Assembly (NCBI RefSeq): GCF_014705715.1
Contig: NZ_JACXLC010000001.1
Span: 168,457 to 232,456, forward strand
Reading direction: 5' to 3'
Length of the DNA: 64,000 nucleotides
Source: Erythrobacter rubeus
GTDB lineage: Bacteria; Pseudomonadota; Alphaproteobacteria; Sphingomonadales; Sphingomonadaceae
The notes below the pieces were generated by a model. That model searched no databases, was not told the origin of the DNA, and saw nothing but the letters and a program-made list of their open reading frames with translations. A program made the translations under genes and the position numbers. This document shows, one piece after another, positions 16,736 through 27,468 of this stretch; the first letter of the stretch is position 1, and every line of letters starts with the position of its first letter.

Positions 16736-17661
16736 CGCCAACTCTCGATCAACTTCACGAAGCGCGCACCGCTGTCGACACGCCGCTGTTTTCCGGCCTC
16801 CCTGGTGATGTCGACGTAAGTTTCGAATTTTTCCCGCCCAAAAGCGAAAAGATGGAAGCGCAGCTGTGGGATGCGGTGCAGCAATTGAAGCCGCTTGCGC
16901 CGAGCTTTGTCTCGGTCACATACGGCGCAGGTGGCTCGACGCGTGAGCGCACCCACGCAACCGTGGCGAGGATCATTGCAGAGGCAAACCTGCCCGCTGC
17001 CGCCCACCTTACGTGTGTCGGCGCATCGAAAGCCGAAATCCGCGAAGTGGCGGAGCATTATTGGGAAGCAGGAGTGCGTCACATCGTCGCCCTGCGCGGC
17101 GATGCAGGCGAACCGGGTGCCCCGTTCACTCCGCACTCGGAAGGCTATGCGAGCGCCGCCGAATTGGTGGCTGGTCTCAAGAATATCGCCGATTTCGAAA
17201 TCTCGGTCGCCGCGTACCCGGAAACGCACCCGGACGCGGACTGCCCGCAGGCCGACATCGACAATCTGAAACGCAAGCTGGATGCGGGCGCGAGCCGCGC
17301 GATCAGCCAGTTTTTCTTTTCGCCCGAAACCTTCTTCCGCTTCCGCGACCAATTGGCGGCGGCGGGTATCGAGCAGCCGGTCTTGCCGGGCATCTTGCCG
17401 GTCACCAATGTCGCGCAGGCGCGCAAGTTTGCAGGCGCATGCGGCGCCAAGATCCCCGGCTGGATGGACGGCCTGTTCGAAGGACTCGATGAAAAGCCTG
17501 CCGCACGCAAACTGGTCGCAGCAACGGTCGCGGCCGAGCTTTGCCGCAGGCTGTACGCAGGCGGTGAGCGCGACTTCCATTTCTACACGCTCAATCGCCC
17601 TGAACTCGCTTATGCGATCTGCCATATGCTTGGGAAACGTCCCGTTGGAGAGACGGCATGA
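16732..17661 (+). CDS. metF: 5,10-methylenetetrahydrofolate reductase
   Basis: 309 residues, full length for bacterial MetF. Conserved motifs: VSFEFFPPKS (catalytic Glu about residue 31), FVSVTYGAGGSTRERT, AHLTCVGASKAEI, IVALRGD for FAD binding, AAYPETHPDA, and AISQFFFSPETFFRF. It reduces 5,10-methylene-THF to 5-methyl-THF with NAD(P)H and FAD, supplying the methyl group for MetH. It overlaps both neighbours by 4 nt (ATGA), which means tight translational coupling of regulator, metF and metH. Confidence 0.95.
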   Translation: MTPTLDQLHEARTAVDTPLFSGLPGDVDVSFEFFPPKSEKMEAQLWDAVQQLKPLAPSFVSVTYGAGGSTRERTHATVARIIAEANLPAAAHLTCVGASKAEIREVAEHYWEAGVRHIVALRGDAGEPGAPFTPHSEGYASAAELVAGLKNIADFEISVAAYPETHPDADCPQADIDNLKRKLDAGASRAISQFFFSPETFFRFRDQLAAAGIEQPVLPGILPVTNVAQARKFAGACGAKIPGWMDGLFEGLDEKPAARKLVAATVAAELCRRLYAGGERDFHFYTLNRPELAYAICHMLGKRPVGETA

Positions 17662-18704
17662 ACGCGCGCGAAAAGCTCAACGAAGCAGCCAAGGAGCGCG
17701 TCCTGATCTTCGACGGCGCATTCGGGACGCAAATTCAGAACCGCAAGCTCACCGAAGAGGATTACGCGGGCGATCTCGGGCTGAAGGCCGATCAGAAAGG
17801 CAACAACGATATCCTTGCGCTGACCCGGCCCGACGTGATCGAAGACATCACGCGGAGCTATCTGGATTCGGGATCGGATGTCATCTCTACGAACACGTTC
17901 TCGGCCAATCGCATCAGTCAGGCCGACTATGCTGCCGAAGATCAGGTCGAAGCGATCAATATCGCCAGCGGCCGGATCGCACGCGGACTTGCCGACGAGT
18001 ATGAATCGAAGGACGGGCGCCCGCGCTTCGTCGCCGGCGCCATCGGTCCGACCAACAAGACCCTGTCGCTTAGTCCGGATGTCGAAGACCCCGGCTACCG
18101 CGAAATCGATTTCGATGAACTGACTGCGGTTTATTACGAGCAGGCCGCAGCCCTGATCGAAGGCGGCTGCGATTTCATCCTGATCGAGACGGTGTTCGAC
18201 ACGCTCAATGCGAAGGCCGGAATCATGGCGGTCAAGCAGCTCGAGGCGGCGCTCGGACGCGATATCCCAGTCATGATTTCGATGACGCTCACCGATTTGT
18301 CGGGCCGAAACCTGTCCGGCCACACGGTCGAGGCGTTCTGGTATGCGGTGAGGCACGCGAACCCGGTCACCATCGGCCTAAATTGCAGCTTCGGCGCGGA
18401 CCAGCTGCGCCCGCATGTACAGTCGCTTTCGGGCATCGCGGACACCTTGCTGATGGCTTATCCAAATGCAGGCCTACCGAACGAGCTTGGTGAGTACGAC
18501 GAAATGCCGGAGACGACGGCGGCATTGGTCAGGCAGTGGGCCGAGAACGGTCAGGCCAATATCCTCGGTGGATGCTGCGGGTCTTCGCCCGCGCATATCC
18601 AGGCGATCGCCGACGCTGTTAAGGATCTGCCGCCGCGCACCGTTCCGTCTCCCGAACCTGCCATGCGCCTCTCGGGCCTCGAAGCATTCGTGGTGGCCGC
18701 CTGA
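17658..18704 (+). CDS. metH: Methionine synthase, homocysteine-binding module (split MetH, part 1)
   Basis: 348 residues corresponding to the N-terminal Hcy-binding barrel of cobalamin-dependent methionine synthase. It starts IFDGAFGTQIQNRKL and carries the zinc ligands Cys in IGLNCSFG and the Cys pair in ILGGCCGSSP. In most bacteria this is fused to the folate and B12 modules; here it ends with a normal stop and the rest starts 4 nt later. Two-gene MetH is known from Sphingomonadales and related groups, so this is a natural split, not a frameshift. It brings homocysteine as a zinc thiolate. Confidence 0.93.
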   Translation: MNAREKLNEAAKERVLIFDGAFGTQIQNRKLTEEDYAGDLGLKADQKGNNDILALTRPDVIEDITRSYLDSGSDVISTNTFSANRISQADYAAEDQVEAINIASGRIARGLADEYESKDGRPRFVAGAIGPTNKTLSLSPDVEDPGYREIDFDELTAVYYEQAAALIEGGCDFILIETVFDTLNAKAGIMAVKQLEAALGRDIPVMISMTLTDLSGRNLSGHTVEAFWYAVRHANPVTIGLNCSFGADQLRPHVQSLSGIADTLLMAYPNAGLPNELGEYDEMPETTAALVRQWAENGQANILGGCCGSSPAHIQAIADAVKDLPPRTVPSPEPAMRLSGLEAFVVAA

Positions 18705-18707
18705 ACC

Positions 18708-21353
18708 ATGAACCAGCAGAGCAGCAGCGCCCGATTTATCAATATCGGTGAGCGTACCAATGTCACCGGTTCCGCACGCTTCAAGAAGCTCATCTTGGCG
18801 GACGATTACACCACCGCGATCGAAGTCGCCCGCCAGCAGGTGGAAAACGGCGCGCAGGTGATCGACGTCAACATGGACGAAGGGCTGCTGGATGCGGTCC
18901 ACGCCATGACGACGTTTCTCAAACTGATCGCGGCAGAGCCCGATATTGCCCGCGTGCCGGTAATGATCGACAGTTCCAAATTCGAAGTGATCGAGGCCGG
19001 GCTGAAATGCGTCTCGGGCAAGCCGATCGTCAATTCGATTTCGATGAAGGAAGGCGAAGAGCCCTTCCTTGAGCAAGCGCGCAAATGCATGGCCTACGGC
19101 GCGGCGGTCGTGGTCATGGCCTTCGACGAGGTCGGGCAGGCCGATACCAAGGACCGCAAGGTAGAGATCTGCAAGCGCGCCTACGACCTGCTCGTCGCCG
19201 AGGGCTTCCCGGCCGAGGACATTATTTTCGATCCCAACATCTTCGCCGTGGCAACGGGGATTGAGGAGCACAACCGCTATGGGCTCGATTTTCTCGAAGC
19301 GGTTCGCGAGATCAAGCAGCAGTGCCCGCATGCAAAGACAAGCGGCGGTCTGTCGAACCTGTCCTTCAGCTTTCGCGGTAATGAAACGGTTCGACGCGCG
19401 ATGCACTCCGTGTTTCTGTACCATGCGATCCCCGCGGGGCTCGACATGGCGATCGTCAATGCAGGGCAACTCGACGTCTACGACCAGATCGACCCGGAAC
19501 TGCGTGAGGCGTGCGAGGACGTGATCCTGATGCGCCGCGACGATGCGACCGAGCGGCTGATCGACCTCGCCGAAAGCTACAAGGGCAAATCCGTCGCCGA
19601 TGAGAAAGCTGCCGAGGAATGGCGCGGCTGGGACGTTCGCAAGCGGCTCGAACACGCACTCGTCAAGGGGATCGACGCGCATATTGTCGATGACACCGAA
19701 GAAATGCGCAGCGCGACTGCGGACAAGGGCGGACGACCGATCGAAGTGATCGAAGGCCCGCTGATGGATGGGATGAATGTCGTCGGCGACCTGTTCGGCA
19801 GCGGCAAGATGTTCTTGCCGCAGGTGGTCAAATCAGCGCGCGTCATGAAAAAAGCCGTGGCCCACCTCATTCCCTTTATCGAGGCGGAGAAGGACCTTCT
19901 GCCGGAGGCCGAGCGCAAATCCAAAGGCAAGGTCATAATGGCCACGGTCAAGGGCGACGTGCACGATATCGGCAAGAACATCGTCGGCGTCGTCCTGCAG
20001 TGCAATGGCTATGACGTGATCGATCTCGGCGTGATGGTCCCTTGGCCGAAAATCCTCGAAGCGGCGAATGAGAACGATGCCGATATGATCGGTCTGTCAG
20101 GCCTCATCACACCGTCGCTCGACGAGATGGTCACGGTGGCAGAGGAGATGCAGCGCTCCGAAATGACGATGCCGCTGCTCATTGGCGGGGCGACGACCAG
20201 CAAGGTGCACACCGCTCTGAAGATCGATCCCAATTACGAAGGCCCGGTGATCCATGTCCTCGATGCGAGCCGCGCCGTCGGGGTCGCATCAAAGCTGCTG
20301 TCCGACACCCAGCGCGATGAATTCGTGGGCGATACTGCTGGTGAATACGAAAAAGTGCGGCAGGCACGCGCGGGCAAGACACCGAGTGTGCTGCTGAGCC
20401 TGCAGGACGCGCGCGCGAATTATTACGACGCCTACCTGTCCGACAAGCCTGCGCCGCCGCTTCAACCCGGCGTGCACACTTTCGACGATTGGGATCTGGC
20501 CGACCTGCGCGCCTATATCGATTGGACTCCGTTCTTCCGCGCGTGGGAACTGCACGGCAATTATCCGGCCATTCTCACCGATGAAGTGGTCGGCGAAACC
20601 GCCAGCCAGTTGTTCGACGATGCGAACGCCATGCTCGACAAAATCATCGAGGAAAAATGGCTCACCGCCCGCGGTGTTGCGGGCTTCTGGCCCTGCGCGC
20701 GCGACGGCGATGATGTGACGATCCACCAGGAATTCATTCGAAAAGGCGGGCGCGAAGAGCATGTCGTTCTTCCCTTCCTGCGCCAACAGGTGAAGAAATC
20801 ACGCGACCGCGCCAATATGTGCCTCGCTGATTTCATTGACCCTGACGGTGACTGGATCGGCGGCTTTGCAGTCGGGATTCACGGTATCGAGCCGCATATC
20901 GCCCGCTTCCAGGCGGATAAGGACGATTATTCGGACATTCTGCTGAAAGCGCTCGCTGACCGGTTCGCCGAAGCTTTTGCCGAGCGGCTCCACCAGCACA
21001 CCCGGACCGATCTGTGGGGATATGCTCCGGGCGAGCAGCTCACCAACGAAGCGCTGATCAAGGAGGAATATCGCGGTATCCGGCCCGCTCCGGGCTACCC
21101 GGCTTGCCCCGATCATTCGCTGAAACCGATCCTGTTTGAGCTTCTCGAAGCCGAAAAGAATGTCGGCCTGACGTTGACCGAAAGCTTCGCCATGTGGCCG
21201 ACAGCGGCGGTCAGCGGGTTCTATTTCGGCCATCCCGAAGCCCAGTATTTCGGTGTTGCCCGGATCGGTAGCGACCAGCTGGAAGATTACGCCAAGCGGC
21301 GCGGTGTCGATGTTGCGACGGCGGAACGCTGGCTGCGTCCCAATCTGGATTAG
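18708..21353 (+). CDS. metH: Methionine synthase, folate-, B12- and SAM-binding modules (split MetH, part 2)
   Basis: 881 residues. Order of modules: pterin-binding barrel ([19 protein letters not shown] at the start; VNMDEG; ISMKEGE), B12 cap helices, the cobalamin Rossmann domain with the lower-ligand motif DVHDIGKN (H419), then the reactivation domain with [12 protein letters not shown] and the end [19 protein letters not shown]. With the preceding gene it converts homocysteine and 5-methyl-THF to methionine; the last domain re-methylates oxidised cobalamin using SAM. All four catalytic modules are intact across the two genes. Confidence 0.95.
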   Translation: MNQQSSSARFINIGERTNVTGSARFKKLILADDYTTAIEVARQQVENGAQVIDVNMDEGLLDAVHAMTTFLKLIAAEPDIARVPVMIDSSKFEVIEAGLKCVSGKPIVNSISMKEGEEPFLEQARKCMAYGAAVVVMAFDEVGQADTKDRKVEICKRAYDLLVAEGFPAEDIIFDPNIFAVATGIEEHNRYGLDFLEAVREIKQQCPHAKTSGGLSNLSFSFRGNETVRRAMHSVFLYHAIPAGLDMAIVNAGQLDVYDQIDPELREACEDVILMRRDDATERLIDLAESYKGKSVADEKAAEEWRGWDVRKRLEHALVKGIDAHIVDDTEEMRSATADKGGRPIEVIEGPLMDGMNVVGDLFGSGKMFLPQVVKSARVMKKAVAHLIPFIEAEKDLLPEAERKSKGKVIMATVKGDVHDIGKNIVGVVLQCNGYDVIDLGVMVPWPKILEAANENDADMIGLSGLITPSLDEMVTVAEEMQRSEMTMPLLIGGATTSKVHTALKIDPNYEGPVIHVLDASRAVGVASKLLSDTQRDEFVGDTAGEYEKVRQARAGKTPSVLLSLQDARANYYDAYLSDKPAPPLQPGVHTFDDWDLADLRAYIDWTPFFRAWELHGNYPAILTDEVVGETASQLFDDANAMLDKIIEEKWLTARGVAGFWPCARDGDDVTIHQEFIRKGGREEHVVLPFLRQQVKKSRDRANMCLADFIDPDGDWIGGFAVGIHGIEPHIARFQADKDDYSDILLKALADRFAEAFAERLHQHTRTDLWGYAPGEQLTNEALIKEEYRGIRPAPGYPACPDHSLKPILFELLEAEKNVGLTLTESFAMWPTAAVSGFYFGHPEAQYFGVARIGSDQLEDYAKRRGVDVATAERWLRPNLD

Positions 21354-21399
21354 GCAGATCTCGATTGATATTGGCGGGTTAAGCGGTGATGGTGCGCGC

Positions 21400-22587
21400 A
21401 TGACGTTTCGCCTTATCGCCGCGCTGCTATTGATCCTGCCGATGACAGCCCATGCCGCAGAGCCCGTACCCGCGACAGTGGTTATCGCTTTCGACCGCGA
21501 GGGCGTGCGCCCGATCATCGTCGAAGGCGTGGCGGACCGCGAGAGCGGGCGCGAGGTCGAGGCGAACGATCCGGTTCGCATCGCCAGCATATCTAAGCTC
21601 ATCATGGCACTCGCGACCCTGCGGCTCGTGGATGAGGGCAAGGTCGCGCTCGATGCCGATGTCTCGGATTATCTGGGCTGGCAGGTTCGCTCGCCGAATT
21701 TTCCCGATGCCAAAGTGACGCTCGCGCAATTGCTCTCCCACCGTTCCGGACTGCGCGACCGCGCTGGTTACGTTATTCCGCTGGGAGAGAGCCTCCAAGA
21801 AAAGCTGGCAGAGCCGGAGGCATGGTATGCCGATGCGCCGCCGGGCGAGGCCCCTTTCGAATACGCCAATCTCGGCTCGCCGGTGGTCGCCACCGTGCTC
21901 GAGGCGGCAACCGGCGAGAGCTATGACGCAATTGTCGAGCGCACCGTCTTTGGCCCGCTTGGCGTCGAGGGCTGTCTCAACTGGATCGGATGCAGCGAAG
22001 AGCAGGTGAAACGCGCTGTCGTGCTCTACCGCGATACCGGTGAAATCGCACGCGATGATCCCGCTGACCTTCCGCCCAACTGCACCGTCCCTGTCGCCGA
22101 AGACAGCGAATGCAGCCTTGAAAACTATGTGCCCGGAACCAATGCCTCCGTGTTCAGCCCGCAGGGCGGGGTACGGATTGGCATGATGGACCTTGCCAAG
22201 ATCGGGCAGCAATTCCTGAAATCGGTCGACGATAACTTCCTGACTGACGAAACGACGATGGCGCTGTTCTTCTCGATCTTTGAAAGGCATGAGGGGCAGG
22301 ACTTCTTTTGCTCCTACGGGCTCGCGCTCCAGTCGATCGATAATTCGAGTGGGCGATGTGAGGATAACCTCTTCCCCAATGGACGCATTCGTATCGGCCA
22401 TGCGGGTGAGGCGTATGGGCTGCGTTCGGGTCTCTGGATGGACGTGCGGGCCGGCACAGGCATTGCCTATTTCACGACCGCGGTTCCTCCGCGCCAGTCG
22501 GCCGAAGACGAGGGCGGCTTCGATCCGCGCGAAATCGCCTTGATGGAGCGCGCGCAGAGGCTCCTCAGCGAGCAATCCGGCGACTGA
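21400..22587 (+). CDS. Exported serine hydrolase, beta-lactamase class C/esterase-like
   Basis: 395 residues: signal peptide (MTFRLIAALLLILPMTAHA), then the serine beta-lactamase-like fold with S63-I-S-K66 nucleophile motif, Tyr-Ala-Asn (FEYANLGSP, about 153-161) as the second motif, and HAGEAYG near the C-terminus as the third. Paired cysteines around 190 and 235-245 suggest an extracytoplasmic disulphide-containing protein. Such proteins are mostly esterases or peptidases and resistance activity should not be assumed. The frame is open back into metH; ATG 21400 begins the signal peptide. It may be read through from metH. Confidence 0.85.
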   Translation: MTFRLIAALLLILPMTAHAAEPVPATVVIAFDREGVRPIIVEGVADRESGREVEANDPVRIASISKLIMALATLRLVDEGKVALDADVSDYLGWQVRSPNFPDAKVTLAQLLSHRSGLRDRAGYVIPLGESLQEKLAEPEAWYADAPPGEAPFEYANLGSPVVATVLEAATGESYDAIVERTVFGPLGVEGCLNWIGCSEEQVKRAVVLYRDTGEIARDDPADLPPNCTVPVAEDSECSLENYVPGTNASVFSPQGGVRIGMMDLAKIGQQFLKSVDDNFLTDETTMALFFSIFERHEGQDFFCSYGLALQSIDNSSGRCEDNLFPNGRIRIGHAGEAYGLRSGLWMDVRAGTGIAYFTTAVPPRQSAEDEGGFDPREIALMERAQRLLSEQSGD

Positions 22588-22692
22588 ACGCACGAAAGTT
22601 TCGCGTTTTCCCGGAATATCGCGATGGGCGATTGACGCATCCCTTCGCATGCGCAACATGAGCGATGCCTGCCGGAAGTGATTCCGGCGTCT

Positions 22693-22893
22693 TTCGCGGG
22701 AGAGATTCGTTCGGGGTTCCGGGCGAGGCGCCGAAGGAGCAACCGCCCCGGAAACTCTCAGGCAAACGGACCGCGCAAGGAATGGGCACTCTGGAAAGCG
22801 TTGCGGGCCACCCGTGACCACCGAAGGGGAAGGCCGGGTCGTTTGCGATCCCGCTAAGCTCTCAGGTTTCCCGACAGAGGGGGCAGGAACGAC
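22693..22893 (+). promoter_or_regulatory. Tandem glycine riboswitch
   Basis: Two consecutive glycine aptamers. The first (about 22696-22798) contains GCGGGAGAG, GCCGAAGGAGCAA, then AAACTCTCAGGCAAACGGAC. The second (about 22800-22890) contains CACCGAAGGGGAA, then AAGCTCTCAGGTTTCCGACA and AGAGGGGGCA. Paired aptamers of this type bind glycine and usually switch gcv genes on. It lies directly upstream of gcvT on the same strand. I see no run of T for a terminator after it, so control may be at translation: its end is about 43 nt before the gcvT start. Confidence 0.95.
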
Positions 22894-22935
22894 GCACCTT
22901 TCGGGGCGTTGGCTGCTTGTTCGGGGACTGAGATT

Positions 22936-24081
22936 TTGAGCGACGAAACACCGCAAGACGAAACGCTGCTGGAGACGCTCCCGCTCGATGCATGGCACCG
23001 GGCGCAGGGCGCACGCATGGTCCCCTTCGCCGGGTATGAAATGCCGATCCAGTACGAAGGAATTGTCGCTGAACACAACTGGACGCGGACCAGCGCCAGC
23101 CTGTTCGACGTGTCGCATATGGGTCAGCTTACCCTCAAGGGAGACAATGCCGCGCACGAGCTTGAAAAGCTGCTTCCGGGCGCGATTTCCAATCTTAAGC
23201 CCGGCAAGATGCGGTATTCGCTGCTGCTGACCGAGGCGGGCGGGGTGATCGACGATCTGATGGTCACCAACACCGGACCGCACCTCGCGCTGGTCGTAAA
23301 TGGCGCGTGCAAATGGGACGATATCGCTCACCTGCGCGAGCATCTGCCGGACGACATAACGCTCACGCATTTCGATGATTTCGCACTGCTTGCCCTGCAA
23401 GGGCCGGAAGCTGGTGCGGTGCTCGAAGAACTCATCCCCGGGACCCGCGAGCTGACCTTCATGACCGCGGGCCTTTTCGAATGGACCAGAGACGGGAAGA
23501 CTGCGCATCTCTGGATCAGCCGCGCCGGCTATACCGGAGAGGACGGCTTCGAGATTTCGGTCCATGAAGGCTGCGCGGAAGATCTGGCCAATGCGCTCAT
23601 CGCCGACGATCGGGTGAAGCCAGCGGGGCTTGGCGCGCGTGACAGCCTGCGCCTGGAGGCTGGCCTGCCGCTTTACGGGCATGACCTCGACCAGAATATC
23701 GACCCTGTGAGCGCTGACCTCTCCTTCGCCTTGTCGAAGAAGCGCCGGAGCGAAGGCGGCTATCTCGGCCACAAGGCTGTTGCGGCCCGGTTGGCAGATG
23801 CCGAGGGCGGCACGCTCGCCCGTCGCCGCGTCGGATTGCTGCTCGATGGCCGCATGCCCGCGCGCGAAGGCGCGGACGTGTTTGCGGGCGACACCAAGGT
23901 CGGCATCGTGACCAGCGGAGGGTTCTCACCGACGCTCGGCCGCCCGATCGCGATGGCCTATGTCGATGCTCTGCACGCCGCAGAGGGCACCGCGCTCGAA
24001 TGCGAAGTGCGCGGTAAGCGCCTGCCCGCCACAGTTTCACCCATGCCGTTTGTCCCGCACCGCTATTTCCGAGGGAGCTGA
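22936..24081 (+). CDS. gcvT: Glycine cleavage system T protein (aminomethyltransferase)
   Basis: 381 residues from the TTG at 22936. Motifs: [40 protein letters not shown] with the folate-site Asp upstream, [21 protein letters not shown], and the C-terminal barrel ending [10 protein letters not shown]. It releases ammonia from the aminomethyl-lipoyl H protein and makes 5,10-methylene-THF, the substrate of MetF encoded upstream in this window. Frame also has a TTG at 22909; 22936 is chosen since GGGG at 22923 gives a ribosome site and the riboswitch ends earlier. Confidence 0.93.
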   Translation: MSDETPQDETLLETLPLDAWHRAQGARMVPFAGYEMPIQYEGIVAEHNWTRTSASLFDVSHMGQLTLKGDNAAHELEKLLPGAISNLKPGKMRYSLLLTEAGGVIDDLMVTNTGPHLALVVNGACKWDDIAHLREHLPDDITLTHFDDFALLALQGPEAGAVLEELIPGTRELTFMTAGLFEWTRDGKTAHLWISRAGYTGEDGFEISVHEGCAEDLANALIADDRVKPAGLGARDSLRLEAGLPLYGHDLDQNIDPVSADLSFALSKKRRSEGGYLGHKAVAARLADAEGGTLARRRVGLLLDGRMPAREGADVFAGDTKVGIVTSGGFSPTLGRPIAMAYVDALHAAEGTALECEVRGKRLPATVSPMPFVPHRYFRGS

Positions 24082-24086
24082 TACCT

Positions 24087-24458
24087 ATGCCGCGTTACTT
24101 TACCGACGAACATGAATGGATCGATGTCGAGGGCGATAGCGCCACTGTCGGTATCACCGATTACGCACAGGAGCAGCTGGGCGACATCGTCTTCGTCGAA
24201 CTTCCCGATGTCGGCACCGTCATCGACAAGGGCAAAGATGCGGCCGTGGTCGAAAGTGTGAAGGCGGCAAGCGACGTCTATGCCCCGATCAGCGGTGAGA
24301 TTACCGAAACGAATTCGTCCCTCGAAGACGATCCGGCCCTCGTTAACTCCTCGCCTGAAGAAGATGGCTGGTTCTTCCGCCTGACGATTTCCGACAGCTC
24401 CGAACTTGAGGGGCTGATGGATGACAAGGGTTACAAGACCTTTGTCGAAAGCCTTTGA
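24087..24458 (+). CDS. gcvH: Glycine cleavage system H protein
   Basis: 123 residues, the usual length. The lipoylation site is K59 in the [14 protein letters not shown] motif; HEWI near the start and the hybrid barbed-sandwich fold pattern are typical. It shuttles the aminomethyl group between P, T and L proteins. It starts 5 nt after gcvT and is followed 42 nt later by gcvPA. The dihydrolipoyl dehydrogenase (L protein) is not in this window. Confidence 0.95.
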   Translation: MPRYFTDEHEWIDVEGDSATVGITDYAQEQLGDIVFVELPDVGTVIDKGKDAAVVESVKAASDVYAPISGEITETNSSLEDDPALVNSSPEEDGWFFRLTISDSSELEGLMDDKGYKTFVESL

Positions 24459-24500
24459 TCCCCTGACCTGAGCCGCACCTGCCAAAAGGCCGATACCACC

Positions 24501-25892
24501 ATGCGCTACCTTCCTCTTACCGATACCGACCGCGCCGATATGCTGGCCAAGATCGGCGCGTCCTCGATAGACGACCTGTTCGTCGACGTGCCCGCGGTGG
24601 CGCAGCTCGACGGACCGATCCACGACCTGCCGATGCATGCGAGCGAGATGGCGGTGGAACGGCACATGAAATCGCGCGCAGGCAAAAACCTGGCAGCAGG
24701 CGATGCGCCATTCTTCCTCGGGGCAGGGGCGTACCGCCACCACGTCCCGGCGAGCGTCGACACGGTGATCCAGCGCGGCGAATTCCTGACGGCTTACACG
24801 CCGTATCAGCCTGAAATCGCGCAAGGCACGCTGCAAATGCTTTTCGAATTTCAGACGCAGGTCGCCCGCCTGTATGGCTGCGCGGTCGCGAACGCTTCGC
24901 TTTACGATGGGTCGACCGCATGCTGGGAAGCGGTGGCGATGGCGAGCCGCGTGACCAAGCGGAAACGGGCGGTCCTCTCCGGCGCGCTTCACCCGCATTA
25001 CGCTCAGGTCGTAAAGACCATGGCGCAGTTTACCGGCGACGAGATCGCCGACGCGCAGCCATCGATCCAGACGGAGCCCGACCTCGATGGCCTGATCAGC
25101 CGGATCGACGAGGAGACGGCATGCGTTGTGGTGCAATACCCCGACATCCTTGGCCGGATCAGCGATCTTTCCAAGGTCGCAGAGGCCGCCCATGCGAAAG
25201 GCGCGCTGCTCATCGCTGTGAATACGGAGCCGGTGGCGCTGGGCGCGATCAAATCGCCGGGTGAGCTCGGCGCGGATATCGTCGTGGGTGAGGGACAGTC
25301 GATCGGCGTCGGCCTGCAGTTCGGCGGCCCATATCTTGGCCTGTTTGCCGTGCGCGATCCCAAGCATGTGCGCCAGATGCCTGGGCGTTTGTGCGGCGAA
25401 ACCACCGATGCGGAGGGCAAGCGCGGCTTTGTGCTGACTTTGTCGACCCGCGAGCAGCATATTCGCCGCGAAAAGGCGACGTCGAATATCTGCACCAATT
25501 CAGGACTATGCGCGCTCGCATTCAGCGTCCACATGACTTTGCTCGGCGAAAAGGGTTTGCGCGAACTCGCAGCGGAAAACCACAGGCTTGCCTGTATGAC
25601 GGCGGACAGGCTTGCGCAGGTGCCGGGCGTCAGCCTGCTCAACACAGCGTTCTTCAACGAATTCACGATCATGCTGGATGGCAAGCCCGCGAGGGAGATC
25701 GTGCGCGACCTTGCCGATCGCGGCGTGCTGGGCGGAGTGTCGCTCGGTCGCCTCTATCCGGGTGTCGAGGCGCTGGAAAACGCGCTGCTCGTCGCCGTAA
25801 CCGAGACCACGACCGAAGACGACATCGACCGTCTGGCCACAGAGTTGCACGACGCTCTGGCCGGGACGCAGGCGAAGGAGCCAGCCCAATGA
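24501..25892 (+). CDS. gcvPA: Glycine dehydrogenase (decarboxylating) subunit 1
   Basis: 463 residues, the N-terminal half of the P protein in its two-subunit form. Typical parts: [59 protein letters not shown] and [19 protein letters not shown] sequence. It pairs with GcvPB to decarboxylate glycine with pyridoxal phosphate. The gene overlaps gcvPB by 4 nt (ATGA), consistent with equal production of the two subunits. Confidence 0.95.
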   Translation: MRYLPLTDTDRADMLAKIGASSIDDLFVDVPAVAQLDGPIHDLPMHASEMAVERHMKSRAGKNLAAGDAPFFLGAGAYRHHVPASVDTVIQRGEFLTAYTPYQPEIAQGTLQMLFEFQTQVARLYGCAVANASLYDGSTACWEAVAMASRVTKRKRAVLSGALHPHYAQVVKTMAQFTGDEIADAQPSIQTEPDLDGLISRIDEETACVVVQYPDILGRISDLSKVAEAAHAKGALLIAVNTEPVALGAIKSPGELGADIVVGEGQSIGVGLQFGGPYLGLFAVRDPKHVRQMPGRLCGETTDAEGKRGFVLTLSTREQHIRREKATSNICTNSGLCALAFSVHMTLLGEKGLRELAAENHRLACMTADRLAQVPGVSLLNTAFFNEFTIMLDGKPAREIVRDLADRGVLGGVSLGRLYPGVEALENALLVAVTETTTEDDIDRLATELHDALAGTQAKEPAQ

Positions 25893-27451
25893 ACGCGCCC
25901 AACAAATCCGGCTGGAAGCCTCAGATGGAAGTGACCGAAGACGGCCTTCACAACGGCCCGATGACAACGACGGGCAACCGCGCCCTGATGCTTGAAGAGC
26001 CGCTGATCTTCGAGATCGGTCATTCGGAAACAACCGGCGTCGATCTGCCCGAGATCGACGAAAGCGCGCCGACGCGGCTGGCTGGGGTCGAACGATCGGA
26101 GCCCATCGGCCTCGTCGGTCTGACCGAGCCGGAAACGGTGCGCCATTACACGCGCCTCAGCCGGCAGAATTACGGTATCGATCTCGGCTTTTTCCCGCTG
26201 GGTTCGTGCACGATGAAGCACAATCCGCGCCTCAATGAGAAGATGGCCCGGCTTCCCGGATTTGCCGACATTCACCCGCTCGCACCGCAGCAAAGCGTGC
26301 AGGGCGCGCTGCAGGTGATCCATGAGCTTGGCGACTGGCTGTGCAAGCTCACCGGCATGCCGTCGGTCGCGATGAGCCCGAAGGCTGGCGCGCATGGCGA
26401 GCTTTGCGGGATCCTTGCGATCCGCGCCGCGCACACGGCGCGCGGCGACGCGCGCAGGGTGGTGCTTGTGCCGGAAAGCGCGCATGGCACCAACCCGGCG
26501 ACCGCTGCGTTCGCTGGGTACGAGGTGGAGGATATCCCCGCGACTGCAGAGGGCCGCGTGGATGTCGCCAAGCTGAAGGAGCGTCTCGGCCCCGATGTCG
26601 CGGGCGTGATGATCACCAACCCCAATACGTGCGGTCTGTTCGAAAAGGACTTCCGCGAGATCGCCGATGCAGTCCACGAGGCGGGCGGATATGTCTATTG
26701 CGATGGCGCGAACTTCAACGCCATCGTTGGACGGGTGCGTCCGGGCGACCTTGGCGTCGATGCGATGCATATCAATCTGCACAAGACTTTCTCGACCCCG
26801 CATGGCGGCGGCGGCCCCGGTTCCGGTCCGGTCGTGTTTTCCGAAGCGCTCGCGCCCTACGCCCCGCTGCCCTTTGTCAAAAAGAGCGATGAGGGCGAAT
26901 ATTATCTCGTCGAGGAGGAAAGCGGCGACGAATGCGGGCCGACCTTCGGCCGCATGACCGCCTTTCACGGGCAAATGGGGATGTTCACGCGCGCGCTCAC
27001 ATACATGCTCAGCCATGGCGCTGACGGGTTGAAACAGGTCGCCGAGGATGCCGTTCTCAACGCCAACTATGTGCTCCGCAGCCTCGAAGACATTCTCTAT
27101 GCACCCTTCGCCGATAGCGGTCCGTGCATGCACGAAGCGCTGTTCGGGGATAAGGATTTCGGCGGCGATCTCTCGACTCTCGATCTTGCGAAGGCGCTGA
27201 TCGACGAAGGCTATCACCCGATGACGGTGTACTTCCCTCTCGTGGTCCACGGGGCGATGCTGGTCGAGCCGACCGAGACGGAGAGCAAGGCGAGCCTCGA
27301 TCAGTTCATCACCGCATTCCGGTCGGTCACCGAGCGGGCGCTGGCAGGTGACGAGACGATGAAGCAGGCGCCGTATTACGCGCCGCGCCGCAGGCTCGAT
27401 GAAACCGCCGCCGCACGCAAACCGAAGCTGTCCTGGACCGATCCCGAATAG
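25889..27451 (+). CDS. gcvPB: Glycine dehydrogenase (decarboxylating) subunit 2
   Basis: 520 residues, carrying the pyridoxal-phosphate lysine K299 in [18 protein letters not shown]. Other conserved stretches: [46 protein letters not shown] and [11 protein letters not shown]. The open frame extends far upstream into gcvPA, but the ATG at 25889 overlapping the gcvPA stop gives the normal GcvPB start. Last gene of the glycine-cleavage operon; it is convergent with the flippase-like gene, only 17 nt apart, with no clear terminator. Confidence 0.95.
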   Translation: MNAPNKSGWKPQMEVTEDGLHNGPMTTTGNRALMLEEPLIFEIGHSETTGVDLPEIDESAPTRLAGVERSEPIGLVGLTEPETVRHYTRLSRQNYGIDLGFFPLGSCTMKHNPRLNEKMARLPGFADIHPLAPQQSVQGALQVIHELGDWLCKLTGMPSVAMSPKAGAHGELCGILAIRAAHTARGDARRVVLVPESAHGTNPATAAFAGYEVEDIPATAEGRVDVAKLKERLGPDVAGVMITNPNTCGLFEKDFREIADAVHEAGGYVYCDGANFNAIVGRVRPGDLGVDAMHINLHKTFSTPHGGGGPGSGPVVFSEALAPYAPLPFVKKSDEGEYYLVEEESGDECGPTFGRMTAFHGQMGMFTRALTYMLSHGADGLKQVAEDAVLNANYVLRSLEDILYAPFADSGPCMHEALFGDKDFGGDLSTLDLAKALIDEGYHPMTVYFPLVVHGAMLVEPTETESKASLDQFITAFRSVTERALAGDETMKQAPYYAPRRRLDETAAARKPKLSWTDPE

Positions 27452-27468
27452 CGCCGATTTTCGCGCGA

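Noticed and set aside
17658..21353. metH frameshift
   Set aside because: The break lies exactly between modules, with a clean stop and start; a split MetH is a natural form.
21427..23772. 781-codon open frame on the minus strand
   Set aside because: It runs antisense to the serine hydrolase, the glycine riboswitch and gcvT, which have clear family motifs; it has none. An effect of GC-rich codon use.
24063..25460. 465-codon open frame on the minus strand
   Set aside because: Antisense to gcvH and gcvPA; His/Arg-rich composition typical of a shadow frame.
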